From Sporosarcina sp. Te-1 (lineage in GTDB: Bacteria; Bacillota; Bacilli; Bacillales_A; Planococcaceae): a DNA stretch of 64,000 nucleotides. The notes under the pieces are model-generated. The model did not search any database. It was not told the origin of the DNA and saw only the letters and a list, made by a program, of their open reading frames with translations. The stretch covers positions 868,001-932,000 of the forward strand of contig NZ_CP071798.1 of the NCBI RefSeq assembly GCF_017498505.1, written 5' to 3'. The translations under genes and the position numbers were made by a program. Shown here piece after piece: positions 45,026-53,689 of the stretch (positions are counted from its first letter, which is position 1; the number at the start of each line of letters is the position of its first letter).

Positions 45026-45943
45026 TCATTTCCATTGATCATAGACCCAACTCACGTTGTACTTGTACAGCTTAGATGGCCGGAACGCACCTGTTTTGAT
45101 TTCCTTCTCCGTATCTACCACCATCCCTTCCACATGGCGACGGAACTGTACTTTGTTTAACTCCCTCCCTAAAATTACTTCATACACTTGTTGCAAATCC
45201 GGCAGCGTAAACTCATCTCCAACCAAATTGAATGCGATATTCGTGTAATTTACTTTTCCACGCAACCGCTCCAGGGAGTACAGGATAATTTCAGCATGGT
45301 CAAAGGCAATGCCTTGCCTCTCGATAATTGTCATGGATGTTGTCGTATTGGCTTTTTCCGTCTCTGTGACTTTCTCTACTATTGCTGATACAGTGGTGTT
45401 CCCAGAAATCAGCTCAAGTTTTATTTTTTCTGTCCGCCTCATACACTCCCCGATGAGCTCGTCATGGAATTCGACAACCTGGTCCTTTACCGTAAACCAT
45501 CTTACTTCGTCCGCATCGTCCCCTGCTTGCAACGGCGGCAGCTTCTCCTGATCGACCAGCGCCAAATAACTAACACTGACAATCCTCATACGAGGGTCCC
45601 GGTCTACGGCACTCCAAGTGTAGAGTTGTTCCGCATAGACACCGTCTACCCCCGTCTCCTCTTTCAGCTCCCGCTGAACAGCCGTATCCAGGTCTTCGTC
45701 AATCCCCATAAAACCGCCTGCTAAAGCCCAGTCTCCCTTATATGGATGACCTCCCCGCCGGATGAGCAGCAGTTGCAATTCCTTCTCTGCCTTTTTTCTC
45801 TTATCTGTCACCTTCTCCGTCGCTACCGTAAAAATAGCCATGTCCGTTGTGATCGACGGTTTTTCATATTTGTCCTTCTCTGTCTTCTGATACTGCTCGA
45901 TAAATTCCGTTTCACTGAGATTTTGCAGGTCTAGTTCTTCCAT
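45026..45943 (-). CDS. nrtR: NrtR-type Nudix-related transcriptional regulator
   Basis: 305 residues. N-terminal Nudix-like domain (about 35-180) with GGFMGIDEDLDTAVQRELKEETGV, then a C-terminal winged-helix domain (about 215-300: NLVGDEFTLPDLQQVYEVILGRELNKVQFRRHV). This two-domain layout defines NrtR, which represses NAD genes and is released by ADP-ribose-type ligands. Beside nadR-like and pnuC genes. It has its own promoter, with a motif shared with the pnuC promoter. Confidence 0.9.
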   Translation of the reverse strand: MEELDLQNLSETEFIEQYQKTEKDKYEKPSITTDMAIFTVATEKVTDKRKKAEKELQLLLIRRGGHPYKGDWALAGGFMGIDEDLDTAVQRELKEETGVDGVYAEQLYTWSAVDRDPRMRIVSVSYLALVDQEKLPPLQAGDDADEVRWFTVKDQVVEFHDELIGECMRRTEKIKLELISGNTTVSAIVEKVTETEKANTTTSMTIIERQGIAFDHAEIILYSLERLRGKVNYTNIAFNLVGDEFTLPDLQQVYEVILGRELNKVQFRRHVEGMVVDTEKEIKTGAFRPSKLYKYNVSWVYDQWK

Positions 45944-45968
45944 AGCTATATTCCCCTTTCAGAATTTC

Positions 45969-46008
45969 AACTTAGTTGCATCTTAATACTATCTTCTGCT
46001 TTTGACAA
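45969..46008 (-). promoter_or_regulatory. nrtR promoter with putative NrtR operator
   Basis: Minus strand -35 TTGTCA (46003-46008), 17 bases, -10 TAAGAT (45980-45985). AACTAAGTT, a perfect odd palindrome, sits at 45969-45977 at the transcription start. The same core ACTAAGTT occurs at the pnuC promoter, so autoregulation is likely. Confidence 0.6.
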
Positions 46009-46028
46009 GGAAATTCCTGTTTCATTGA

Positions 46029-46057
46029 AATGAAAAAAGGGGTTGCTGAGAACCCCT
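46029..46057 (-). terminator. Terminator of the pnuC-nadR operon
   Basis: Minus strand AGGGGTT, loop, AACCCCT followed by six T. It separates the operon from nrtR. Confidence 0.85.
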
Positions 46058-47113
46058 CTATCTAGTAATAAGCTTCGTAATATGCTCAATCGCCCGATCC
46101 AGCCGTTCCTCATAATTGCCATTTACCGTCACGTACTCAATTCCCCGGTCCTCAAACATTTTCTTTAGCACCTCATTTGTCTCTTTCCTCACCTCCGGAT
46201 CGCTAAACGTCCGGTACCCATCCGCTACCCACTTCACATCAGGCTCCAAAAATATATACAAGTCATAATCCTGCGACTGAATAACGCCCTCGATAAATTC
46301 CAGCTCGCGTCCCAAATACATCTTCGCGTAATACTGTGATACGACTGCCTCACTATCGATAAACAACAGTTTATTGGCCTTCTTGATCTTTTGATATTCC
46401 ATATGCTTATGTCCGAAAACAATTTCCTTATAATGTTCTTCTGTCAACAATGAGCTGCCGTCCCCGATTTCCTCACTTACCGTGCGGCCATATTCCTCCA
46501 CATATTCGGTACTGAATAGTTGAGCAAGGTTCCGTGTTAACGTCGACTTCCCGCATGATTCGACTCCAACTATAGCAACCTTCTTCGTGAAATAGGGTTT
46601 AGCCGCTTCAGGAATCATATCCCAATTTGCAAAGACTCCCTCGTTGCGTATTTTTGTTGCACTGATGGGGAAGATTTCCCTAGCTTCGTCAATGACTACG
46701 TGGTTAATATCCTCCCCATATATCCGCCTGAACCAGACGTCATACTCACTTTCCGAACTGAAAATGTGGGTGATTTTTTCCGGAATCACTTCAATCATTT
46801 GCCGCCCGCCCTCAAGCCACATGTATTCCATGTCCTCTGTATAAGGGTCTTCCACCGCTAAGACAGTAACATTCGGCATGTTTTTCGTAGAGGTCATAAT
46901 CCACTGTTGCCTCCTGCGGAAGTCAATGTAGTCCAGTCCTGCCTCCTGGCACAACTTCTTGTCCCGCTCTTCGTGATAACTAACCAACACATATAACTGA
47001 TCTACCTGTGCAGCTGCTTTTGTGATGGCATATAAATGTCCTTTATGGAACGGGATGAATTTTCCGCCGTAGTGACCTACTTTTCTCTCTTCTCTACCAG
47101 TTGTATTTGTCAT
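46058..47113 (-). CDS. nadR: NadR-like NMN adenylyltransferase / nicotinamide riboside kinase
   Basis: 351 residues from MTNTTGREERKVG; GGGAG is nine bases before this ATG. N-terminal nucleotidyltransferase with GGKFIPFHKGH and ISATKIR, then a kinase domain with Walker A GVESCGKST. It lacks the HTH of enterobacterial NadR, so it is an enzyme only: phosphorylates nicotinamide riboside and adenylates NMN to NAD. It follows pnuC by 20 bases in one operon. Confidence 0.9.
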   Translation of the reverse strand: MTNTTGREERKVGHYGGKFIPFHKGHLYAITKAAAQVDQLYVLVSYHEERDKKLCQEAGLDYIDFRRRQQWIMTSTKNMPNVTVLAVEDPYTEDMEYMWLEGGRQMIEVIPEKITHIFSSESEYDVWFRRIYGEDINHVVIDEAREIFPISATKIRNEGVFANWDMIPEAAKPYFTKKVAIVGVESCGKSTLTRNLAQLFSTEYVEEYGRTVSEEIGDGSSLLTEEHYKEIVFGHKHMEYQKIKKANKLLFIDSEAVVSQYYAKMYLGRELEFIEGVIQSQDYDLYIFLEPDVKWVADGYRTFSDPEVRKETNEVLKKMFEDRGIEYVTVNGNYEERLDRAIEHITKLITR

Positions 47114-47133
47114 CTTCATCATCTCCCTTTTAA

Positions 47134-47850
47134 TTAATTCCTCACTGTTTCTTGCACCTTCGATAATTTAAGCCAGTTCATATAGCCATATACGGAGTTG
47201 ACAAGAAATGCCGTCCACATAATGACCATGTTCCAATCGTTGCCTCCCGTCTGTACCATCGTAATCACCCACAATGTGATGGTCAGGAGATTCACCAAGA
47301 TCCAGATCACCCATTGCTCGGCATATCGCTGCACCATTAATATTTGGGCAATCACTGAAAGGACGACCGCCATGCTGTCAACCCGTACTTGTTGAGCTGC
47401 AAGCAGCGTCAATACTTCCGCATACACGAACGCCCCTACCAAAAAGGAGCCGGTGACAATTGCCCATCCTCTTATTGTCAGCCTTTTTACGTAGACGTTT
47501 TCTCCCTGCTCGGACTCTTCTTTTTTCTTAAAGTGTTTCATCCACAGCCAGATCCCGAGGAATTGCATAGGAAAGTAAAACAGCCAGTTCAACATCGACT
47601 CACCATATAGTCCATATCCATAAGCGATATAGCCGTATGTTACGGTTTGTACGATTCCAAAAATATAGTTTGATACCTTCCCCTTTGCCACCAGCACGAC
47701 GCATAACATCCCCGCTATCGAGCTGACTAATCCGAGCAGTGTATCTTGAAATGCAAAGTAGAGATACACCGTAATCCCTGTAAAAACCGTCACCCAAACC
47801 TTTTCAAAGATGGACCACTCCGATAATATCCCCTTCATTTTCTCTGCCAT
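47134..47850 (-). CDS. pnuC: Nicotinamide riboside transporter PnuC
   Basis: 238 residues, GGGAG before the ATG. About seven helices; the PnuC pattern VAKGKVSNYIFGIVQTVTYGYIAYGYGLYGESMLNW and W-rich NWLKL at the end. Facilitated uptake of nicotinamide riboside, trapped by the kinase encoded next. First gene of the operon. Confidence 0.93.
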   Translation of the reverse strand: MAEKMKGILSEWSIFEKVWVTVFTGITVYLYFAFQDTLLGLVSSIAGMLCVVLVAKGKVSNYIFGIVQTVTYGYIAYGYGLYGESMLNWLFYFPMQFLGIWLWMKHFKKKEESEQGENVYVKRLTIRGWAIVTGSFLVGAFVYAEVLTLLAAQQVRVDSMAVVLSVIAQILMVQRYAEQWVIWILVNLLTITLWVITMVQTGGNDWNMVIMWTAFLVNSVYGYMNWLKLSKVQETVRN

Positions 47851-47866
47851 TTTACTCCCTCTCTTT

Positions 47867-47930
47867 CACTTAGTTTTATTTTGTAACTATCTTGTGAACT
47901 TAGTATATGATTGCATCTATGTATTGTCAA
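47867..47930 (-). promoter_or_regulatory. pnuC promoter with putative NrtR operators
   Basis: Minus strand TTGACA (47925-47930), 17 bases, TATACT (47902-47907): a near-perfect housekeeping promoter. TACTAAGTT overlaps the -10 (47897-47905), and AACTAAGTG lies 30 bases downstream (47867-47875). Both match the AACTAAGTT palindrome at nrtR. Confidence 0.7.
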
Positions 47931-47944
47931 CCATTTTTGCAAAT

Positions 47945-47976
47945 AAAAAAAGCCCCCACCTAAAGAGGCTTTTCAG
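47945..47976 (-). terminator. Terminator of the GNAT gene
   Basis: Minus strand AAAAGCC, loop, GGGGGCTTTTTTT. Arms AAAAGCC/GGCTTTT pair perfectly. Confidence 0.75.
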
Positions 47977-48041
47977 CCGCTCGGCAAGAGCTTCTTCACT
48001 TGGCAGCAGAACGAGTGCAGCAAAGCGGATTAACAAAGGTA

Positions 48042-48518
48042 CTATGATCGTTCATCCATTACAAGTAATTCATACTGATAAAACTGAACATCCCGTTCAT
48101 ATCCGTTTTTTTCATACAGTTTTTTTGCCGATTCATTATCCAAAGCCGTGCTTAGACTAATACTCTTGGCACCAGTTCCAATCGCATACGCTTTTGCCTG
48201 ACGCAACAACATTTCACCGATTCCTTGCTTTCTAGCTTGCGCTTCGACAAATAAGTCATTTAGTATCCAGACTCGTTTCATCGAGACAGAGGAAAAAGTC
48301 GGATACAGTTGAGTAAATCCTACATATTTTCCATCATCTTTACCAACAAATATGACTGAATCCTCTTTTTCAAAACGTTCTTTTAGAAAAGCCTTTGCTC
48401 CCTCCAAATCTGAATCTTGTTCATAAAACATACGGTATTGGTTAAATAAATCTGATACTCCATCTAAATCTTCCATTGTAGCTTTAAGAATCTCCACCGT
48501 CTCCACATCCTCTATCAT
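48042..48518 (-). CDS. GNAT N-acetyltransferase
   Basis: 158 residues from MIEDVETVEILKATMEDL. The ribosome site is weak for every candidate start (ATGs also at 48542 and 48530), so this start is a judgement. Acetyl-CoA motif ARKQGIGEMLLRQA and STALDNESAKKLYEKNGYE at the end of the fold. Substrate unknown. Confidence 0.85.
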   Translation of the reverse strand: MIEDVETVEILKATMEDLDGVSDLFNQYRMFYEQDSDLEGAKAFLKERFEKEDSVIFVGKDDGKYVGFTQLYPTFSSVSMKRVWILNDLFVEAQARKQGIGEMLLRQAKAYAIGTGAKSISLSTALDNESAKKLYEKNGYERDVQFYQYELLVMDERS

Positions 48519-48657
48519 GTTTCTTCTCATTTTACATGACATAGTACAATCAAGATACCACGTAGAGCGAAATTTCAGTTGTATAGCCCATTTTATGTAA
48601 ATGTTTTCCTGACTAGACTCCCGGGTAAATTTCTTTGAAAAAGGAGGTTGTCCAGCT

Positions 48658-49104
48658 ATGCCATTTAATTATCAACTCGACTACAGCAACGTCGATTTGC
48701 GACAACATCCTGAACTATATCGAGTAGGAAGAGGCGAACAAGGCGTTTTATTAGTGGAGCCATACAAGAGTGAAATCCTTCCTTATTGGCGTTTTAAAAC
48801 GCCTGAAATAGCTAAAGAATCCGCCGAGAAAATTTATGGGCTGTTCGAGGTATATCGAAAAAATGATGATTTTGTCGGGATGGATATGGCACGGAAATTC
48901 ATTCAAATGGGGTATACCCGAGCACGGCGTTATACAAATTATAAAGGAGGACGCAAATATAATATGGATGGCACCGTGAAAGAGAGACAGATAGATACTG
49001 TAAAAGCAAAATCCGCGGACATATTCAAAGCCTACTGGGATAAAATTCGGCAGGACGACGACTACTTGAAGAGAAAAAAATCACATCAAGAGTCTTATGG
49101 ATAA
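48658..49104 (+). CDS. DUF4385 family protein
   Basis: 148 residues; AAGGAGG before the ATG. Conserved DUF4385 pattern: LRQHPELYRVGRGEQGVLLVEPYKSEILPYW (in part), DFVGMDMARKFIQMGYTRARRY and KAYWDKIRQDDDY. Soluble, rich in aromatic and basic residues. Function unknown. Confidence 0.88.
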   Translation: MPFNYQLDYSNVDLRQHPELYRVGRGEQGVLLVEPYKSEILPYWRFKTPEIAKESAEKIYGLFEVYRKNDDFVGMDMARKFIQMGYTRARRYTNYKGGRKYNMDGTVKERQIDTVKAKSADIFKAYWDKIRQDDDYLKRKKSHQESYG

Positions 49105-49186
49105 TATTGTCCAATCGCTCAGCAGGAAGATCCCCGGTGATGAATGCATCCTTTTTGTGCTACACTATGGGCAAGGAGGGGAATTG

Positions 49187-49726
49187 ATGAATCAGAATGA
49201 AAAAATGACCGGGGATGAAAGGCGAGAATTTCTGCTCGCGACTTTGCAAAGTTCGAAGAATCCATTGACCGGCAAAGAACTTGGTGAATTGACGAACGTC
49301 AGCCGCCAAGTGATTGTAGGCGACATGACACTGCTCAAAGCAAAGAATGCGCCGATCATGGCAACGAGCCAAGGATACATATACATGCAAGAAACGCGAG
49401 AAGGAAATAGAATCGAGCAAGTTATCGTCTGTCGGCATACGCCAGAACAGACGGAAGAGGAATTAAACATCTTCGTTGACCATGGTGTTACAGTGAAAGA
49501 TGTTAAAGTCGAGCACCCTGTGTATGGAGATCTAAGTGCGTCCATTATGGTGAGCAATCGGCGGGATGTAAAAGAGTTTCTCAAGCGGATTGAAGAAGCG
49601 AATGCAGCCTACCTCTCTAATTTATCCGACGACGGCATTCATCTTCATACGGTCATCGCAGATCATAGTGAGCAAATCTCGGACGCTATGACGGAGTTAA
49701 AAAAAGCGGGAATCCTCATGGATTAA
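49187..49726 (+). CDS. niaR: Niacin-responsive repressor NiaR
   Basis: 179 residues from MNQNEKMTGDERREF; AAGGAGGGG precedes this ATG, 30 codons into the longest frame. HTH_11 domain (about 10-65: TGKELGELTNVSRQVIVGDM) and a 3H domain (about 80-175) with its histidines in VCRHTPEQ, EHPVYGD and DGIHLHTV. NiaR (YrxA) represses NAD synthesis and niacin uptake genes when niacin is high. Second NAD regulator within 4 kb. Confidence 0.92.
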   Translation: MNQNEKMTGDERREFLLATLQSSKNPLTGKELGELTNVSRQVIVGDMTLLKAKNAPIMATSQGYIYMQETREGNRIEQVIVCRHTPEQTEEELNIFVDHGVTVKDVKVEHPVYGDLSASIMVSNRRDVKEFLKRIEEANAAYLSNLSDDGIHLHTVIADHSEQISDAMTELKKAGILMD

Positions 49727-49745
49727 AGGATTTCCGCTTCTTTTC
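49703..49745 (+). terminator. Terminator of niaR
   Basis: AAGCGGGAATCC and GGATTTCCGCTT pair around a loop that contains the stop codon, then TTTTC. Confidence 0.75.
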
Positions 49746-49802
49746 ATAGAATGTATGATTGAGTAAGTACATCTTTTTCATTTTCAAGGGAGGAGAAATG
49801 GG

Positions 49803-50147
49803 TTGTTTAGACAAATACTGCCTTTATTGCTCATTCTTACGGTTAGCTTTTTACCCGGTTGCCAATCAGCAGAAACACAATCTGATGTACTGATTGAAAT
49901 GCTTGCTTTTAGCAGCCTGACAGAGGAAGAACAACAGCTCATTCCTGCCAGCCCGAAAGATTCAACAGTCCGGAAAGTGATGATTACAGAAGAAATCCAG
50001 CCATTTATCGAGAAAAGCTACGACCAGGATGAAATTTACTCCGTTACATTTCATAATACGGAATCGAATACAGATGGGGACCTCACTGTTTTTGTTGATT
50101 TAGAAAAAAGAACAGTTGTCGGAAAAGGATCGATTCGCAAACCATAA
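49803..50147 (+). CDS. Small lipoprotein
   Basis: 114 residues from a TTG with GGGAGG nine bases upstream. Signal peptide and lipobox FLPGCQS. The mature part has a helix (LTEEEQQLIPASPKDSTVRK) and a beta-rich end (IYSVTFHNTESNTDGDLTVF). Exposed outside the membrane. Unrecognised. Confidence 0.65.
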   Translation: MFRQILPLLLILTVSFLPGCQSAETQSDVLIEMLAFSSLTEEEQQLIPASPKDSTVRKVMITEEIQPFIEKSYDQDEIYSVTFHNTESNTDGDLTVFVDLEKRTVVGKGSIRKP

Positions 50148-50159
50148 GCCAACCATATT

Positions 50160-50372
50160 CTACTTTTGTTCTTTCTTATTTTCTTTCAGCAAAGCAATGA
50201 TTTGATCTAATTTTTGTTCGATTTTTTGAGACTGGTGGAGTTGAGTTCTTTGATTTCTAGATCTCGATTTAATAAAGAGTACAAAAGAAACGAAATACAA
50301 AACGATAAGCAAAAGAAAAAATAACGTGTACATTATGTCATCAAAATGGTAGACGCTATGAGTTGAAGTCAC
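50160..50372 (-). CDS. Small membrane protein with coiled-coil tail
   Basis: 70 residues. GTG at 50372 has AAAGGAG eight bases upstream; the earlier GTG overlaps that site. One helix (TLFFLLLIVLYFVSFVLFI), a basic stretch KSRSRNQR, and a coiled coil KIEQKLDQIIALLKENKKE. Resembles DUF4083-type proteins. Function unknown. Confidence 0.6.
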   Translation of the reverse strand: MTSTHSVYHFDDIMYTLFFLLLIVLYFVSFVLFIKSRSRNQRTQLHQSQKIEQKLDQIIALLKENKKEQK

Positions 50373-50398
50373 TTTTATCACTCCTTTTCTCTCAAAAC

Positions 50399-51034
50399 CT
50401 ATAGCTCTAAACCTACTTCCCGATCAAGCTGCGCAAGAAACTCCACCATAAAAGCATGTCTCTCCTCCGCCAGCCGCTTCCCTTCTTCCGTAACCATCAA
50501 TTCCTTCAACAGGAGCAGCTTCTCATAGAAATGAGTGACGGAGGCGGTCTCTTTTGTCCTGTATTCCTCTTCCGTCATGGATAGGCGCGCTGTTTCCGTT
50601 TTATCATATAGCTTGCGCCCCTTCGCTCCACCAAAGGCAAACGTCCGAGCGATGCCGATAGCTCCAATTGCATCAAGTCGGTCCGCGTCCCGGACGATTG
50701 CCCCTTCAATCGACTTCAGTTCTTTTGATTGGCCGCCGCTGAATGAAACACTGTCAATCGCATCAATGACCCGTTGAATTGTCTCGAAATCTGCCCCTAT
50801 GCTTGTTAACAGATCCTTTGGTGTCTGTGAATCAGCCGTTCTGTATTTCGGATCATCTATATCGTGCAAAAGTACAGCTAGCTGAACAATAATCGTATCC
50901 GCTTCGGGAATCGTCTGACAGATCGCTTTCGCATTTCTCATCACCCGTTCAATATGATCAAAGTCATGGCTTGCATCGAATTCCTCATAAATCCTATGTA
51001 CCTTTTGTTCGCATTTTAGTAGTAATTGTTCCAT
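50399..51034 (-). CDS. HD-domain phosphohydrolase, YedJ-like
   Basis: 211 residues. Metal residues: H in SHDFDHIERV, HD in LLHDIDDPKY, and D in IVRDADRLDAIGAIG. The motif set matches YedJ-type HD hydrolases that act on phosphorylated small molecules. AAGGTG before the ATG. Soluble. Confidence 0.88.
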   Translation of the reverse strand: MEQLLLKCEQKVHRIYEEFDASHDFDHIERVMRNAKAICQTIPEADTIIVQLAVLLHDIDDPKYRTADSQTPKDLLTSIGADFETIQRVIDAIDSVSFSGGQSKELKSIEGAIVRDADRLDAIGAIGIARTFAFGGAKGRKLYDKTETARLSMTEEEYRTKETASVTHFYEKLLLLKELMVTEEGKRLAEERHAFMVEFLAQLDREVGLEL

Positions 51035-51073
51035 AGAGAATCACCTTTCATTTCTAAGATGCCAGCTTGGTTT

Positions 51074-51462
51074 TTATTCTTCCGCAGTAACACTGAACGT
51101 GTCGCCATTTAAGTCATAGAGAAATTCATCAATCGCTTCTAGAGACAGTTCGATTGCTTTAATTCTTCTTTCTAATAGAGTTCTTTGGGGACTGCCCGGT
51201 TTTGATATTGCATACATGCTTTGAAGTATTGAAATTAAGCCATCCAGCACTTCCCGGGCTTCTATCATATCTTCTCGTGAACTAAAAAAATTTTGGAATC
51301 CCAGCTGCACTCAAGCATGGCGAGGCCGATTTCGATTGCTTGAAGTCTTTTCGCAACCAACACGGTGCTGGCTCCCTTTCGCTTCATTTGGTTGAACGAA
51401 TTTTCTAGTTTACGAAGTGTGGATTTCATCGATTCAATGGACTGCATTCTATCAAGTTTCAA
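51074..51462 (-). pseudogene. Helical-repeat protein split by a homopolymer frameshift
   Basis: Two frames (51265-51468 and 51074-51310) make one 130-residue protein if one T is added to the 7-T run (minus strand; 51284-51290). The halves are homologous: GASTVLVAKRLQAIEIGLAML against GSPQRTLLERRIKAIELSLEAI, so the gene encodes two tandem helical units. TTG at 51462 has GAGG before it. Follows the TPR gene in the same direction. Function unknown. Confidence 0.65.
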
Positions 51463-51512
51463 TACCAACCTCGTGTTCTCGTCTCTTTCAGCTGAAACTT
51501 CTTTCTCAACTA

Positions 51513-52469
51513 CTAAAAAGTAACGATGCTGCTTAAATCAGGAGCGTATCGAAATAAATCATTGATTGCTGTGCCGTCAGATGAATAGGTATTAAATACA
51601 TCGATCACCTCTCGACTTGTTCCACCAACATTCCAGATGGAAGAGAGGTATAACGCCAATCCGTAATTTGTAACAGTTGAGTTGTTGTCCAGAGCAATCC
51701 GAAACATTTCAATGCTCTCTTCATACTTGCCAATTGCATGGTATGTGCATCCCAAGTTGTACAGGAGGACCGTCATGGAGCCTTTCGCCTGGCGCGAGGT
51801 GTTCAAATCTAACCAACTTCCTAAAGCCGTATAGCTTTGGCTTTCCGCTGTACTTGAATGAAGCATCCCCTTTACTTCTTGTTCAAGCAACTCTCGAATC
51901 CTTAGAGACACATCATTTAGCAGTTCCTGTTCATCCAACATAAATACTTTCTCTAATAAGAGAGTGTAATAAGTGAATGCAGCAAAGGTGTGATTTTCCC
52001 AGTCGTGATCCTCTTGCAACAATCCGCACATATGGCTGAATGGAATTTCAATTTGAGTAAGTTTTTTCAGCTTTAGAAGCGACCCGATGGCAGCCCGATG
52101 ACTTTCAAACCGAATTCCCCTGTTTTCGGCGGTTCGTGTAGAATGTTGACAGGCATATAAATACCAATTAAACCATTCCTCGAAATAGTCCCCTAATGAA
52201 AGAGTCAAAGCTTGCGTCGCATCTGATACAAACCAATGGAGCCGATCAGGAAATAACTCCGCCTTTCCCCATTCAACAAATTTTACGTGATTTTCATAAA
52301 CCATCTGGTATTTTCTCTGAACTGCATTGGCGTCGGAAATATTCCAATACACCCAGCCCATTTCATCTGTCATTAACCTTCTGGAATTCTTGAACTCATG
52401 CAGTAACTCAAGTATCTCGTCTAACTTATCGTCTAGCAGCAAACAGTTAAATTGCTCGTAAATTTCCAA
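51513..52469 (-). CDS. TPR-repeat protein
   Basis: 318 residues from a TTG behind GGGGGAG. All-helical, no signal. A TPR unit is clear at about 240-275 (LYNLGCTYHAIGKYEESIEMFRIAL); the rest looks like degenerate repeats. Likely a protein-interaction scaffold. No HTH, and no Phr-like peptide gene follows, so a Rap-type role is not supported. Heads the pair with the helical-repeat gene. Confidence 0.7.
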   Translation of the reverse strand: MEIYEQFNCLLLDDKLDEILELLHEFKNSRRLMTDEMGWVYWNISDANAVQRKYQMVYENHVKFVEWGKAELFPDRLHWFVSDATQALTLSLGDYFEEWFNWYLYACQHSTRTAENRGIRFESHRAAIGSLLKLKKLTQIEIPFSHMCGLLQEDHDWENHTFAAFTYYTLLLEKVFMLDEQELLNDVSLRIRELLEQEVKGMLHSSTAESQSYTALGSWLDLNTSRQAKGSMTVLLYNLGCTYHAIGKYEESIEMFRIALDNNSTVTNYGLALYLSSIWNVGGTSREVIDVFNTYSSDGTAINDLFRYAPDLSSIVTF

Positions 52470-52555
52470 CCCAACTGACTCCCCCTTTATGAATTAACAT
52501 GACAATTAAAAAGAGCTGTATGTTTATTAACTTCACAGATGCAATGATACAGTGG

Positions 52556-53155
52556 TTATTCAGTCATTTCATCATTCGTCCATACCACTTTATACAAAAA
52601 GGCGAGTTCTTTATCATCCATCCCCTGAGGAAATTCGCCATTTTCACTGCCAATAACTCGGAGTTCATTTTTTGTCGTTCCAGCCCACACAGACAAATAA
52701 ACAGGCTTATTTAATTCCAACTCGATTTTTTCGTGAATGAGACTAGTGGAAGTGGAGGCTGTCATCTTATTGGCGTAATAGGTAGTTGCTTTGCCGGAAG
52801 GGAGGCCAGCAACGAGCTTTAGGAATCGCTGTTCATCTTCCTCAAATTTTTCAATGGCAAATGAAATTAGCGTATCGTCAAATTTGGTTTGGATTTCACT
52901 GTGAGTCGTCAGCAATTCACCTGCTAGTTCCCCATTCTTATACATTTCTACTGAAAATCGCAGATCCTTGCCCTTCTCCAAACTGCCATTCACATAAAAG
53001 AAATCAATTTGCTCCACATCTGTTTTACTCATGAGCTCGAGTTCTTTTTCACTCATGGTATAAGGTGTAATAGTTAATTTAGCTTTGTTCTCTGCACAGC
53101 CTGTCAGCAGCAAAGCTATTACCATCAACAAGCCACTGTTAATTAATTTACGCAA
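52556..53155 (-). CDS. Lipoprotein
   Basis: 199 residues from a TTG with AAGGAGG six bases before; signal peptide and lipobox LLLTGCAEN. Mature part mixed alpha/beta: YTMSEKELELMSKTDVEQIDFFYV, a long central beta region, and WAGTTKNELRVIGSENG. Unknown family. Outside the membrane. Confidence 0.72.
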   Translation of the reverse strand: MRKLINSGLLMVIALLLTGCAENKAKLTITPYTMSEKELELMSKTDVEQIDFFYVNGSLEKGKDLRFSVEMYKNGELAGELLTTHSEIQTKFDDTLISFAIEKFEEDEQRFLKLVAGLPSGKATTYYANKMTASTSTSLIHEKIELELNKPVYLSVWAGTTKNELRVIGSENGEFPQGMDDKELAFLYKVVWTNDEMTE

Positions 53156-53251
53156 CGTAGTCCTCCTTATTGGAACCATTCACATTTTCACAGTTTTAAT
53201 AAAAAGCTTCAAGCGCGAAATCGGATGTTTTCTCGAATAATTACTATTGGC

Positions 53252-53461
53252 TTAACGTTTGTCTTTAGTAGCATCCATTAACTCAGACTCAATCTCTTCG
53301 TCTGACACAAATTCCTGTTTCTGTACTTTTCGCTCCCCACCGAACACTACTAACAATGCGCCGATTATGAAAACAATAAAAAGTAACCAACCCATTTCAA
53401 AAATAATAGCAGCCGTCAGCATTGATAAACAAATTATTAATATCCCCAGTAACCGATCCAT
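53252..53461 (-). CDS. Small membrane protein
   Basis: 69 residues, MDRLLGILIICLSMLTAAII. Two helices (about 3-20 and 25-43) and a charged tail (EFVSDEEIESELMDATKDKR). AAAAGGGG before the ATG. Diverges from the cold-shock gene. Function unknown. Confidence 0.65.
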   Translation of the reverse strand: MDRLLGILIICLSMLTAAIIFEMGWLLFIVFIIGALLVVFGGERKVQKQEFVSDEEIESELMDATKDKR

Positions 53462-53604
53462 TTGAATCCCCTTTTCAAATGATTTTACAAGCTGGCAAAA
53501 TTTCTGGGCAATTCGTTCTTTCCAATGAATGCCATCCTCTTTCTAATCATAACATGGGAAAGGGTTGGACAGCCAAAGAGTTTTCAATGGTGTCAGACAA
53601 TTCA

Positions 53605-53633
53605 TTGACGTTGTCTGTCGAATCATGTATAGT
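53605..53633 (+). promoter_or_regulatory. Promoter of the cold-shock gene
   Basis: TTGACG (53605-53610), 17 bases, TATAGT (53628-53633). A leader of about 50 bases follows before the start codon. Confidence 0.75.
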
Positions 53634-53689
53634 TAGGTCATCCATGTATATAATGGGAAAGACATCGAAACGCCTAGGGAGGAAAAATC

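Noticed and set aside
44797..45038. Short ORFs in the repeat cluster
   Set aside because: They follow the repeats in both directions and lack ribosome sites.
51513..52469. Rap-type phosphatase
   Set aside because: Length and TPR content are only roughly similar and no Phr-like secreted peptide gene follows.
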